Assembly: GCA_934162125.1 (NCBI GenBank)
Contig: CAKPHU010000006.1
Location: 59,870 to 123,869, forward strand
Direction: 5' to 3'
Origin: an uncultured Bacilli bacterium
GTDB lineage: Bacteria; Bacillota_I; Bacilli_A; RF39; UBA660
Length of the DNA stretch: 64,000 bases
In this document: positions 44,475-53,079 of the stretch, piece after piece
Position numbering within the stretch: the first letter of the stretch is position 1
Layout: each line of letters begins with the position of its first letter
Translations under genes and position numbers: made by a program
Notes under the pieces: generated by a model
What the model saw: only the letters and a program-made list of their open reading frames with translations
The model's database searches: none
What the model was told of the DNA's origin: nothing

Positions 44475-45563
44475 TTTATAATTTTCCATTATTAATTTAA
44501 CTAAATCTTTTGCAGACTCTGCATTAATAAATTCTTTTTGTCCTCTAATTATTTCTTCTTGCTTTTTTTTATCATTTAATAACTTTTTACAATTATCTAT
44601 AGTTTCATCTTTACTATCACATTTTATTCCAATTCCGTTATCATTGAAGAAGTTCGCATTATAAGTCTCAATACCTGGAATAGGGAAAATATGTAATAAC
44701 GGTTTTCTCATAACCGCAACCTCAGTAGAAGAAAGACCGCCTGGTTTTGTCATTACAATATCAGCTGAATAAATCAAACTATTAATATTGTGAACAAATC
44801 CTAAAACAATTAATTTGTCGTCTCCAATTCTACCCAATTCATTATATAAATCTTTGTTAGAGCCACATACTACAATAATCTTAATATTATCTTCTTTCAA
44901 TAATTCATGAATAATTTCTGAGACTCTCCCAAATCCCATACTACCAAGCATTATTAAGACAACTCTTTCTTTCATAATACCTAATTCATCTTTTATATCA
45001 TGTGCTTCCCTAATAAATTTTGATGAAACTGGGATCCCGCTATTAACAAGAACATTCTTATCAATACCTTTTTTAATAAACTTATCCTCTAGACCTTTCT
45101 GCATAATTAAAAAATCTGGTTTTGCTTCTTCTAAAAATGGACAAGGTTCATAATCAGTCGCAATTGTAATAAAAGGTATTTTATTAAAACGTTTATCTCT
45201 ATTAATTGCCGTAAGTGTTAATGCTGGAAATAAATGTGACACAACAACTAAATCAAACTCATTTTTTCTTACATATTGAGCCATTGCCTTCTTATATAAT
45301 TTATTTACCAAATAAACAGGACTAGTAACTTTAGTCTTACTATAAAGTTCTCCTAATTTATAAACATTCTTAAAAATATCTCCATTAAGTCCTAATGATG
45401 ACAAATATAATTTTTCTGATAAGTCCTTTCCTTTAACGTTCACAATATCAAAGAAATCTTTAAATTCACATGAGATATTATTTTCTTTTAATTCTTCTTC
45501 CACATATCTAGCACATGAGTTATGTCCTCCACCTGTACTACAAGAAAGTATTAATATTTTCAT
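44472..45563 (-). CDS. MGDG synthase/UgtP-like glycosyltransferase (GT28)
   Basis: A 363-aa GT-B enzyme beginning KILILSCSTGGGHNSCARYVEEEL, the glycine-rich acceptor loop of the MGDG synthase/UgtP family. Its C-terminal half has MLGSMGFGR, the donor motif MTKPGGLSSTEVAVMRKPLL and a final GIETYNANFFNDNG. Family members add glucose or galactose to diacylglycerol at the membrane. Its RNA overlaps the acyltransferase upstream: its ATG directly follows that gene's stop, and AGAGGTGA lies inside the upstream gene, so the pair is coupled. Confidence 0.88.
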   Translation of the reverse strand: MKILILSCSTGGGHNSCARYVEEELKENNISCEFKDFFDIVNVKGKDLSEKLYLSSLGLNGDIFKNVYKLGELYSKTKVTSPVYLVNKLYKKAMAQYVRKNEFDLVVVSHLFPALTLTAINRDKRFNKIPFITIATDYEPCPFLEEAKPDFLIMQKGLEDKFIKKGIDKNVLVNSGIPVSSKFIREAHDIKDELGIMKERVVLIMLGSMGFGRVSEIIHELLKEDNIKIIVVCGSNKDLYNELGRIGDDKLIVLGFVHNINSLIYSADIVMTKPGGLSSTEVAVMRKPLLHIFPIPGIETYNANFFNDNGIGIKCDSKDETIDNCKKLLNDKKKQEEIIRGQKEFINAESAKDLVKLIMENYK

Positions 45564-46292
45564 TTAGTCACCTCTAATACAATTGTAAACTTTTTCTCTT
45601 AAATCTTCAATTCTCTTTTCTTCTCCAAGTTCTAAGTCTGGATAAATAGGATCTAAAATAACTGCTTCGATGCAAGGCTTTCTTTTATATAATCTATAAA
45701 TACCATCCGGTTCTCTAAAAACAAACTTAATAGGTTGTACTCCAACTACTGCTTTAACCGCCATTTTAAATGCCCCATACTTAAAACTTCTGACTTTATC
45801 ATAATAAGGCCACATTGATCCTTCTGGATACATTTGTATTGTTTTATTATTTTTTAAAGCCTTATCGATCTGCTCATAAAAACGTACTTTTTGCTTCTTA
45901 TCACTAGGAATAGGAAATGCATGTAGCAATCTAATTAAATGTCTAATTACTGGTATTTTAAAATTTCTCTCAATCGTTGGATAATAAACACTTCGAGGAT
46001 AATATATTAATCCTATAAAAGTACAATCAAGTGGATGAATATGATTAGAAACAGAAACCACACCAGTATCCTTTACTAGTTTATCTCTATTTGTAATTTT
46101 ATATCCAAAGAAAATCTTATTAAAAATAAAAAGGATAATTCCAATCGGAATTAAGGCTATTTTTGAAAATAAATTAAAGATAAAAGAAGTAGGAATATAT
46201 TTGTAATTATCTTTTATCTTGAACTTTAATGGTTCCCACATATGGAAAACATGTTCATCTTCTTTTAAGTTTTTAAAATTGTAGTACTTCAT
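45564..46292 (-). CDS. 1-acyl-glycerol-3-phosphate acyltransferase (PlsC-like)
   Basis: A 242-aa acyltransferase with NHIHPLD (the H-x4-D catalytic motif) and MYPEGSMWP (the substrate-binding EGS motif) at the usual spacing, plus an N-terminal hydrophobic hairpin (LIPIGIILFIFNKIFFGY). It would make phosphatidic acid, the precursor of membrane lipids and of diacylglycerol used by the GT28 enzyme encoded next. ATG 46292 follows AGGTGAT. The acyl group and exact acceptor are inferred from family motifs. Confidence 0.88.
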   Translation of the reverse strand: MKYYNFKNLKEDEHVFHMWEPLKFKIKDNYKYIPTSFIFNLFSKIALIPIGIILFIFNKIFFGYKITNRDKLVKDTGVVSVSNHIHPLDCTFIGLIYYPRSVYYPTIERNFKIPVIRHLIRLLHAFPIPSDKKQKVRFYEQIDKALKNNKTIQMYPEGSMWPYYDKVRSFKYGAFKMAVKAVVGVQPIKFVFREPDGIYRLYKRKPCIEAVILDPIYPDLELGEEKRIEDLREKVYNCIRGD

Positions 46293-46427
46293 TCGATCAC
46301 CTAAGTATTAAGAAGTATATCATAAAACTTTTCATCTGCAAACAGAATATAAAGTAAACATACAAACAATAAATTTATGTCTATATAATAAAAATAAAAT
46401 ATAGTATTATATATTTAGGTGATAAAA

Positions 46428-47321
46428 ATGAAAGTCTTAAGTATTAAAGAACCATTCGCAACTTTGATTAAAGAAAAGAAGAAAAGCATAGAAACTCGTT
46501 CTTGGAAAACATCCTATCGTGGTGAACTTTATATCCATGCCAGTATTTCTAAAGTGCCTGAAAAACTAAAAGAAAGAGAAGCTATCAAAGAAGTTTTAGA
46601 AAAGTTTCCTCTAAATTATGGCCATATAATTTGTAAATGTAATCTAGTGGATTGTGTTTATATGACTAAAGAATACGTTGAATATATGAAAGAAAACTCT
46701 AGTGAGTATCCTTACGGTGAATACAAAGAGGGAAGATATGGTTGGGTATTAGAAGATGTTATTCCGCTAGAAAAACCTATTCCTGCCAAAGGTAATTTAA
46801 ATATTTGGAATTATTACAATGAAAATGAAATTCTAAGTCTTATGCAAAATATTAAATATGGTCATCTTGATCAAAATGCTCAAATAACAAATGACTATTC
46901 TAATTATTTATTATCTTCACCTCAAGAAACTATTAAGACTGGTATCGGAATATGTTGGGATCAGGTAGAATTGGAAAGATCCTATTTTCAAAATACTGGC
47001 TACCAAGTTCACACTTATATATTTATTTATTACAATAATAAAGATTGCCCAACTCATAGTTTCTTAACTTATGAAAAGAATGGCAAATATTACTGGCTTG
47101 AACATGCCTATGAAAAATATCAAGGTATTCACTGCTATGACACGCTAAAAGAACTACTTAAAGATGTTGAAAATAAATTTGTTAAAGATACTATCAAAGA
47201 AGACTTTGAACCACAAAATCTTTGCCTTTATGAATACAGCAAACCAAAGCCACATCTATCTGTTTCCGACTTTTTCAAGCATTGTGAAAAAAATAAACCA
47301 TTAAATATCGAAAGCTTGTAA
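46428..47321 (+). CDS. ASCH domain fused to a transglutaminase-like domain
   Basis: The 297-aa protein has two parts. Residues 1 to about 118 fit the ASCH fold (SIKEPFATLIKEKKKSIETRSW, YRGELYIHAS, GRYGWVLEDV), an RNA-binding-type domain. From about 135 the chain resembles transglutaminase-like cysteine enzymes: GIGICWDQVEL with Cys near 175, CPTHSFLTYEKNGKYYWLEHA with His near 210, and a Glu in the place of the usual Asp. Fusion of these two domains is unusual. Function unknown. ATG 46428 follows AGGTGATAAAA; a GTG 9 bases earlier overlaps that site. Confidence 0.65.
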   Translation: MKVLSIKEPFATLIKEKKKSIETRSWKTSYRGELYIHASISKVPEKLKEREAIKEVLEKFPLNYGHIICKCNLVDCVYMTKEYVEYMKENSSEYPYGEYKEGRYGWVLEDVIPLEKPIPAKGNLNIWNYYNENEILSLMQNIKYGHLDQNAQITNDYSNYLLSSPQETIKTGIGICWDQVELERSYFQNTGYQVHTYIFIYYNNKDCPTHSFLTYEKNGKYYWLEHAYEKYQGIHCYDTLKELLKDVENKFVKDTIKEDFEPQNLCLYEYSKPKPHLSVSDFFKHCEKNKPLNIESL

Positions 47322-47381
47322 TAAGTAATTTTCTTTGACGTCTTTTAATACGAGTACTCAAAAATATTGGAGGATATGATT

Positions 47382-47948
47382 ATGGAAGATATTGATATAG
47401 TTAACCTTATTTATAATCGAGATGAATCTGGTCTTTCTGCAACTAAAGATAAGTATAATTCTCTACTAACTACCATTTCTTATGAAATACTAAAAAATAA
47501 AGAAGATGCCAATGAATGTGTAAATGATACATATCTAAAAACATGGAATTCTATACCACCAGCTAAACCCACTTATTTTAAAGCTTTTATTTGTAAAATA
47601 GTTAGACAAACATCTCTTGATAAATATCGTTTCCTTCATCGAAAAACTAGAGATATTTATAATAACACCTCTTTAGAAGATATCTCTTATGAAATTAGTT
47701 CTAAAGAAAATACTGAAAGCATTTTTAATGAAAAAGTTCTTAATGAAAGCATAAATAACTTCCTAAATAGTTTAGATATTGAAAGTAAAACACTATTTGT
47801 TCGCAAGTACTTTTTCTTAGAATCATCATCTTCTTTAGCAACTCGTTTTGAAATAAATGAAAACTTAATCAATGTCAAATTATATCGACTTCGTAAAAAG
47901 CTTTTAGCTTATTTAAAAAAGGAGGGGTATTCAGTTGAAAAAATATAA
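47382..47948 (+). CDS. ECF-type RNA polymerase sigma factor
   Basis: The 188-aa protein fits sigma-70 region 2 (YNSLLTTISYEILKNKEDANECVNDTYLKTWN, with the core-binding D-A-x-x-x-x-N/D-T/V pattern) and region 4 (VRKYFFLESSSSLATRFEINENLINVKLYRLRKKL). There is no region 1 or 3. ATG 47382 is favoured with GGAGG 8 bases upstream; ATG 47376 is too close. It overlaps by 14 bases the next gene, which encodes a membrane protein and is likely its regulator. Which promoters it reads is unknown. Confidence 0.83.
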   Translation: MEDIDIVNLIYNRDESGLSATKDKYNSLLTTISYEILKNKEDANECVNDTYLKTWNSIPPAKPTYFKAFICKIVRQTSLDKYRFLHRKTRDIYNNTSLEDISYEISSKENTESIFNEKVLNESINNFLNSLDIESKTLFVRKYFFLESSSSLATRFEINENLINVKLYRLRKKLLAYLKKEGYSVEKI

Positions 47949-48516
47949 TTTAATCAATGCTCTTAATGAAATAGATGATCAAATAATTACAACTGTCTCT
48001 AATATTGATACTAAAGAAAAATTAAAGGATATGAAGGAAAAGGAAAAATTAAAAATGAAAAACACAATTTTTAAAATACTAGGTGCAGCTATGGCTTGTT
48101 GTTTAGTTTTAGTAACCTATATTGCTCTAAAACCAGAGACAACAACTATTGCTAATCCATTAATTGAAGTAAAAAGTGCTGCTGAGATGAAAGAGCAATT
48201 AGGCTACAATGTCCCAGTACTTGAAAAAGAAGTAGAAACTTACATAGTTATTGTTGAAAATTCAGAAAAACATGGTCGTATAATTTATAAAGATGGTTCT
48301 AGATTTGATATAGAAAAACAAACAAATAAAGATGTAAGTGGTATTTATGGTGGAACTCTTGTTAAAGAAGAGACTATCTCTAATATCAAAATCAAATACT
48401 TTACAGAAACTACTAACTACATGATCTGGTCAAATAATGGATATTCTTATTCTTATGATAGTCCATCCACAATAGATGATGCTACTATTCAAGAACTTAT
48501 AAACTTAACTAAATAA
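47935..48516 (+). CDS. Probable membrane-bound anti-sigma or sigma-associated protein
   Basis: The 193-aa protein has a helical cytoplasmic N-terminus of about 45 residues, one membrane span (ILGAAMACCLVLVTYIAL), and an exported beta-rich domain of about 115 residues. Start codon TTG, set by GGAGGGG 8 bases upstream. The topology and translational overlap with the sigma gene are those of an anti-sigma factor that would release the sigma when the outside domain senses a signal. No zinc-binding H-x3-C-x2-C motif is present. The role is inferred from context. Confidence 0.62.
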   Translation: MKKYNLINALNEIDDQIITTVSNIDTKEKLKDMKEKEKLKMKNTIFKILGAAMACCLVLVTYIALKPETTTIANPLIEVKSAAEMKEQLGYNVPVLEKEVETYIVIVENSEKHGRIIYKDGSRFDIEKQTNKDVSGIYGGTLVKEETISNIKIKYFTETTNYMIWSNNGYSYSYDSPSTIDDATIQELINLTK

Positions 48517-48517
48517 T

Positions 48518-48546
48518 AAAAGGTTTCAAAATTGAAACCTTTTTCT
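48518..48546 (+). terminator. Intrinsic terminator after the sigma/anti-sigma pair
   Basis: AAAAGGTTTCAA (48518-48529) pairs with TTGAAACCTTTT (48532-48543) and a T-run follows; the innermost pairs probably open into a short loop. Confidence 0.88.
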
Positions 48547-48565
48547 TTTAAAAAAATATATACAA

Positions 48566-48592
48566 ATATTGTATCACATGATACAATATAAT
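48566..48592 (+). promoter_or_regulatory. Palindromic operator overlapping the TetR-gene promoter
   Basis: A perfect 11-2-11 inverted repeat (arm ATATTGTATCA, 48566-48576; complement 48579-48589, centre CA). It contains extended -10 TGATACAAT (48579-48587) and overlaps TATAAT (48587-48592). A TetR dimer bound here would block the promoter. Confidence 0.75.
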
Positions 48593-48621
48593 TGAATAAA
48601 GAAGTGAAAGAGGGTGTGGTA

Positions 48622-49230
48622 TTGCCAAAAACTTTAAAAATTACTAAAGAAATGATTCTAGATACTGCTTTTGATATTGCCAAAGAAGAGGGCATGAATC
48701 AAGTAAGTAATCGTGAAATAGCTAAACGACTTAATTCTTCTATTCGTCCAATTTACTATCAATTTTCTAACACAGAAGAATTAAAAAAGGAACTCTATCA
48801 GAAAATTGAAAGATATTTTTATCAAGTCATTATGGCTGATTTAAATGATAGTATGCCTCAATACAAACAAATTGGTATTAACTATATAAAATTTGCTTGT
48901 ACCGAAAAAAATCTATTTCAAATACTTTTTATGAGTAAGGGAGACTACTTTTTAGATAGTTTCGTCTCTAAAGATGCTAAAGACTTTTCTGCTATTTCTA
49001 AATTAATTAAATTAAGTACTAACTTAAATGAAGAAGATATCGAAAGTTTCCATTTAAAGATGTGGATTTTTACTCATGGTATTGCCACTTTAGCAGCTAA
49101 AGGTACTATTACTTTTACACCAAAACAAATTGAAGAATTGTTATCTTTAGAATTCCAAGCACTAATGCTTTTAGAAGAGAACCCAGATAATAAATGGGTA
49201 TTAAAAAAGAAAGAGGAGATTAAAAAATGA
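48622..49230 (+). CDS. TetR-family transcriptional regulator
   Basis: The 202-aa protein has an N-terminal TetR HTH (ITKEMILDTAFDIAKEEG, NQVSNREIAKRLNSSIRPIYYQFSNTEELKKEL) and an all-helical ligand domain (TetR_C_33-like). The start is TTG 48622, with AGAGGG 7 bases upstream; an extension to 48592 would begin within the -10 box. A perfect palindrome at its promoter suggests it represses itself and the envelope-transport genes that follow without a gap (ATGA overlap with the next gene). Inducer unknown, probably a drug or peptide. Confidence 0.85.
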   Translation: MPKTLKITKEMILDTAFDIAKEEGMNQVSNREIAKRLNSSIRPIYYQFSNTEELKKELYQKIERYFYQVIMADLNDSMPQYKQIGINYIKFACTEKNLFQILFMSKGDYFLDSFVSKDAKDFSAISKLIKLSTNLNEEDIESFHLKMWIFTHGIATLAAKGTITFTPKQIEELLSLEFQALMLLEENPDNKWVLKKKEEIKK

Positions 49231-49901
49231 AAAATTATACACGTATGTTATGGGGCTTAATACTTATAGCTCTAGGAGTAATTATTGGAGGTAATGCTCT
49301 AAATTTATTTGATATTGATATATTCTTTGCTGGCTGGTGGACATTATTTATAATCATCCCAAGCTTTATTGGTATTTTTAATGATAAAGATAAAACAGCT
49401 AACATCATCTTTTTTGTAATTGGTATCTTACTATTACTAAGTTGCCAAGAGATAATAACTTTTGATCTAGTATGGAGTCTTTTAGCTCCAATAGTTCTAA
49501 TAATTATTGGCTTATCATTTATTTTCAAGGATGCTTTTTCTGAGAAAATCAAAAAATTAAATGCTGAACATACAAAAGATGACACTTATTGGGCAACATT
49601 CTCTGGTCAAGAAGTAAAAGCTGATAAAGAAAAATTCAAAGGTGCTGATATGAACGCTGTTTTTGGTTCTATTAAATTTGACTTAAGAGATACTAAAATA
49701 ACAAAAGATGTTACTATTAATGCTACTAGTATCTTTGGTGGTATTGAATTAATTTTACCAGATGATGTTAATATCAAAGTAAGATCTACTTCTATCTTTG
49801 GTGGTGTAGATGATAAAAAACAAAAAGGTAGTTTAAATGAAGATTCCAAAGTAATTTATGTAAATGCTACTTGTATCTTTGGAGGCGTAGAGATTAAATG
49901 A
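49227..49901 (+). CDS. LiaF-like membrane protein
   Basis: The 224-aa protein has four hydrophobic spans in the first 115 residues (MLWGLILIALGVIIGG through IVLIIIGLSFIF), then a C-terminal beta domain with three copies of SIFGG (NATSIFGGIELILP, RSTSIFGGVD, NATCIFGGVEI), the signature of LiaF/VraT-type and DUF2154 proteins. Relatives modulate the response to cell-wall antibiotics together with LiaRS, which is not encoded in this window. Here the gene is translationally coupled to TetR (ATGA) and to the DUF4097 gene (ATGA). Confidence 0.82.
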   Translation: MKNYTRMLWGLILIALGVIIGGNALNLFDIDIFFAGWWTLFIIIPSFIGIFNDKDKTANIIFFVIGILLLLSCQEIITFDLVWSLLAPIVLIIIGLSFIFKDAFSEKIKKLNAEHTKDDTYWATFSGQEVKADKEKFKGADMNAVFGSIKFDLRDTKITKDVTINATSIFGGIELILPDDVNIKVRSTSIFGGVDDKKQKGSLNEDSKVIYVNATCIFGGVEIK

Positions 49902-50701
49902 CAAGTACTCAAAGAATAATTAAATATTTAGCTCTAGCTTTTGCACTTTTCTTAATAGTCGCAATTTTGACAACAATCTCAAAAGTTGGTAAAGCTATTG
50001 TTTCTCATACTAAGTCTAATTCAGATAAAAAGATAGAAGATGTCTATATTTGGACAGAAGAAACTATCATTAATGATTTAAATATCGATGTCGCAGCTTT
50101 TAATATTGAAATAAAGACAGGAGATAGTTTTCGTGTCGAAAGTTCTAAAAAGAATATTAAATGCTATGTTGAAGACAACATCTTAAAAATATCCGAAAAA
50201 GAACATGTAGTTATTAATTCAACTCCTGATCGTTTAATTGTAACAATACCAGAAGATGTAACTTTAGGAAAAACTAAAATATCTAATGGTGCCGGAACTC
50301 TAAAAATATTATCTTTAAAAACTAAAGATTTAGATTTTGATTTAGCCGCAGGTAGTATAACAATTGACTACTTAGAATCAGAGAAAGCCAAAATAGATTC
50401 AGCAGCTGGTAAATTTACTTTAAAAGATGGAACTATTGGAAAACTAGATTTAGATCTAGCCGCAGGTAGTGCAACACTTACAATGGCCTTAACTGCTGAT
50501 AGTAAAATTTCTGCTGGAGTAGGTGAACTAGAAGTTAACTTAAAAGGTTCTAAAGATGATTATGCTTTAAAACTTACTAAAGGTGTTGGCACTATTACTG
50601 TAAACGGAGAAAAGATTAAGAACGATAGAGTAATAGGTTCTGGCGATACAACCTTATCAATTACTGGTGGAGTAGGCACTATTAAAGTAAATAATATTTA
50701 G
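49898..50701 (+). CDS. DUF4097 (LiaG-like) beta-strand repeat membrane protein
   Basis: The 267-aa protein has one N-terminal span (YLALAFALFLIVAILTTI) and an extracytoplasmic right-handed beta repeat with strands like DLNIDVAAFNIEIKTGD, LDFDLAAGSITIDYL, KIDSAAGKFTL, LDLDLAAGSATLTM. This DUF4097 fold is that of LiaG and related envelope-stress proteins. It overlaps the LiaF-like gene by 4 bases. The pair probably acts together at the outer face of the membrane; the mechanism in the family is unresolved. Confidence 0.82.
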   Translation: MTSTQRIIKYLALAFALFLIVAILTTISKVGKAIVSHTKSNSDKKIEDVYIWTEETIINDLNIDVAAFNIEIKTGDSFRVESSKKNIKCYVEDNILKISEKEHVVINSTPDRLIVTIPEDVTLGKTKISNGAGTLKILSLKTKDLDFDLAAGSITIDYLESEKAKIDSAAGKFTLKDGTIGKLDLDLAAGSATLTMALTADSKISAGVGELEVNLKGSKDDYALKLTKGVGTITVNGEKIKNDRVIGSGDTTLSITGGVGTIKVNNI

Positions 50702-50750
50702 AAAGAAGACCTAAAAAGTTTAAAAAGAATAAATAGAAAGGAATTTATAT

Positions 50751-51461
50751 ATGATCGAAATAAAAAATGTTAGTAAAACCTATAATGGTAAAAAGAAAGC
50801 ATTAAAAGATGTTAGTTTTACTGTTAACAATGGTGAAATATTTGCTTTTATTGGTCACAATGGAGCAGGTAAAACAACTATGATTAAGTCTTTAATTGGT
50901 ATCTTAGACTTTGAAGAAGGAGAAATCTTAATAAATAAAAAGTCTATTAAAGATGATCCTATCGCTTGTAAAAAAGAAATGGCTTATGTTCCAGACAATC
51001 CAGATCTTTATGAAAATATGAAAGCTATTGATTTTATCAACTTTGTTTGTGATATGTACGAAGTACCTCAAACCGAACGTACTAAAAATATTGAAAAGTA
51101 TGCTAAAATGTTTGAAATGCAAGACAAGTTAAATGATGACATTTCTAGTTTTTCTCATGGTATGAAACAAAAGATAGCTCTAATTGCTGCTCTTGCTCAT
51201 AACCCAGAAGTCCTAATTATGGATGAACCATTTGTTGGACTAGATCCTAAAGCTGTTTATGATATGAAAGAAGTTATGCATGAAATGGCTAAGAAGAAAA
51301 AGACAATTTTCTTTTCAACCCATATCTTAGATGTTGCCGAAAAATTATGTGACCGTGTTGCTATCATTAAAAATGGTCAAATAGTTAAATGTGGCACCAT
51401 GAAAGAAATAAAAGGTGATGAGTCACTAGAACAAGTATTCTTAGAATTGGGTGATAAGTAA
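50751..51461 (+). CDS. ABC transporter ATP-binding protein
   Basis: A 236-aa BcrA/CcmA-type ATPase with Walker A GHNGAGKTT, an altered signature FSHGMKQKIALIAAL, Walker B LIMDEPFVGLD and H-loop FFSTHIL. It is the partner of the permease that overlaps its stop (TAATG). This class exports peptides, antibiotics or lipids. Ribosome site AAAGGA, 50 bases after the DUF4097 gene. Confidence 0.9.
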   Translation: MIEIKNVSKTYNGKKKALKDVSFTVNNGEIFAFIGHNGAGKTTMIKSLIGILDFEEGEILINKKSIKDDPIACKKEMAYVPDNPDLYENMKAIDFINFVCDMYEVPQTERTKNIEKYAKMFEMQDKLNDDISSFSHGMKQKIALIAALAHNPEVLIMDEPFVGLDPKAVYDMKEVMHEMAKKKKTIFFSTHILDVAEKLCDRVAIIKNGQIVKCGTMKEIKGDESLEQVFLELGDK

Positions 51462-53062
51462 TGAAAACTCTATCTTTACTAAAAGCAGCTCTAAGCCAAG
51501 ATATGAATATGTTTAAATATAAGACTGCCAAAAACTCTAGTAAATTAACAAAATTACTATTCCCAGTCTTTCTCTTTATCATAGTTTGTTACTCTATTGG
51601 AGTCTATACTTATATGATAGCAGAAAAACTTCATCCATTTAATTTAACTTATATTATGTTAACAATCATTTTTATGACAGTTACACTTTTAACTTTTATG
51701 AGTGGAATTTATAAATCTCAAGGTATTTTATTTGAAGCAAAAGATAATGATTTATTATTTTCTCTTCCAATACCTAAGTCTAAAATCTTATTTGTTAGAG
51801 TATTTAAGCTTTTAGCTTTCCAATACATTTATAATTTGATGTTCATTCTACCAGCTATTGTAACTTATATCTATTTTGAACATCCATCTATTTCATTCTA
51901 TCTAATATCATTCTTAATGACTTTTCTAATTCCTATCATTCCTACTATTATTTCTAGTGCGATAGGTTACTTAATAAAGTTATTCTCTAGTAAATCACAA
52001 TTTAAAAAGATTGTTCAAACACTTTTATCAGCAGCTATTTTTATGGTTATCTTCTTTGCTAGTGCTAATATGAATAATTTCCTACAAGAAATAGTTGTTT
52101 ATGCCAACAATATCAACGAAGCAATAACTAAAATCTACTATCCAGTTGGATTATATATTAATCTTATAACTGATTTTAATATTCTAGATTTAATAAAAAT
52201 CTTACTTGTTAATCTAATACCTTTCATTATCTTTATTATGTTAGGTGCTAAATACTATTTCAAGATTATTTCTAATTCTAAAGAAACATCCACAACACGT
52301 CATAAAAAATCACTTAGTTATAAAACTCAAAGTCCAATTAAGTCTTTAGCTATCAAGGAAATAAAGAGATATTTTTCATCTCCAACATACATGTTTAATT
52401 CTTCATTTGGTCTTCTATTAGTTATAGTTTTAACTATTGGAATTTGTCTTAGAGGTCCTAGTATTATGAATTCTTTACTACAAGGATATCAACTAAAAAC
52501 TGATACTTTATCTCTTCCAATCTTATTTTATGGTCTTATCTTCTTTGGTACTGCTATGACAAGTATATCTTCATCAAGTATTTCTCTAGAAGGTAAAACA
52601 ATAAATATTACGAAGAGTCTTCCAATCAAGGAAACGACTATTCTAAATTCTAAAATATTAATGTGTTTAGTAATTGAAATGCCTTTTATTCTTCTAAGTG
52701 AATTAATCTTTGATATTGTTAATAAACCATCTTTATTCTATATCATTGTCTCATTAATATTACCTCTAGTAATAATTACTTTAAATGCAAATATTGGTCT
52801 TTTAGTAAATTTAAAATATCCTAAATTAAATGCTTCTAACGATACTGAAGTTGTTAAACAAAGTATGTCATCAATGATTTCTGTATTTACTGGTATGATG
52901 AGTGGAGCTTTAAGTCTTATGTATTTCATTCACTTTTCTAAATACTTATCAATAACTAATTTAATTATTTTAAATTTAGTAATTCTTACTATTATAGATA
53001 TTATTGTCTATCTAATTTTAATGAAAATTGGACCTAAAAAATATCGTGACTTAAATGTTTAA
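51461..53062 (+). CDS. ABC transporter permease, large two-half type
   Basis: A 533-aa membrane protein with about twelve hydrophobic spans, in two similar halves separated by a basic loop (TTRHKKSLSYKTQSPIKSLAIKEIKRYF, about 283-310). The second half begins with a typical ABC-2 amphipathic start. Its size and arrangement are those of the "putative ABC exporter permease" class that works with a single ATPase. It forms a complete exporter with the ATPase encoded at 50751 (TAATG overlap). Substrate unknown. Confidence 0.83.
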   Translation: MKTLSLLKAALSQDMNMFKYKTAKNSSKLTKLLFPVFLFIIVCYSIGVYTYMIAEKLHPFNLTYIMLTIIFMTVTLLTFMSGIYKSQGILFEAKDNDLLFSLPIPKSKILFVRVFKLLAFQYIYNLMFILPAIVTYIYFEHPSISFYLISFLMTFLIPIIPTIISSAIGYLIKLFSSKSQFKKIVQTLLSAAIFMVIFFASANMNNFLQEIVVYANNINEAITKIYYPVGLYINLITDFNILDLIKILLVNLIPFIIFIMLGAKYYFKIISNSKETSTTRHKKSLSYKTQSPIKSLAIKEIKRYFSSPTYMFNSSFGLLLVIVLTIGICLRGPSIMNSLLQGYQLKTDTLSLPILFYGLIFFGTAMTSISSSSISLEGKTINITKSLPIKETTILNSKILMCLVIEMPFILLSELIFDIVNKPSLFYIIVSLILPLVIITLNANIGLLVNLKYPKLNASNDTEVVKQSMSSMISVFTGMMSGALSLMYFIHFSKYLSITNLIILNLVILTIIDIIVYLILMKIGPKKYRDLNV

Positions 53063-53079
53063 TTTGGAAAGGAGTTAAT

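Noticed and set aside
49235..49585. Minus-strand open frame of 116 codons inside the LiaF-like gene.
   Set aside because: It is the antisense shadow of a recognisable membrane protein gene.
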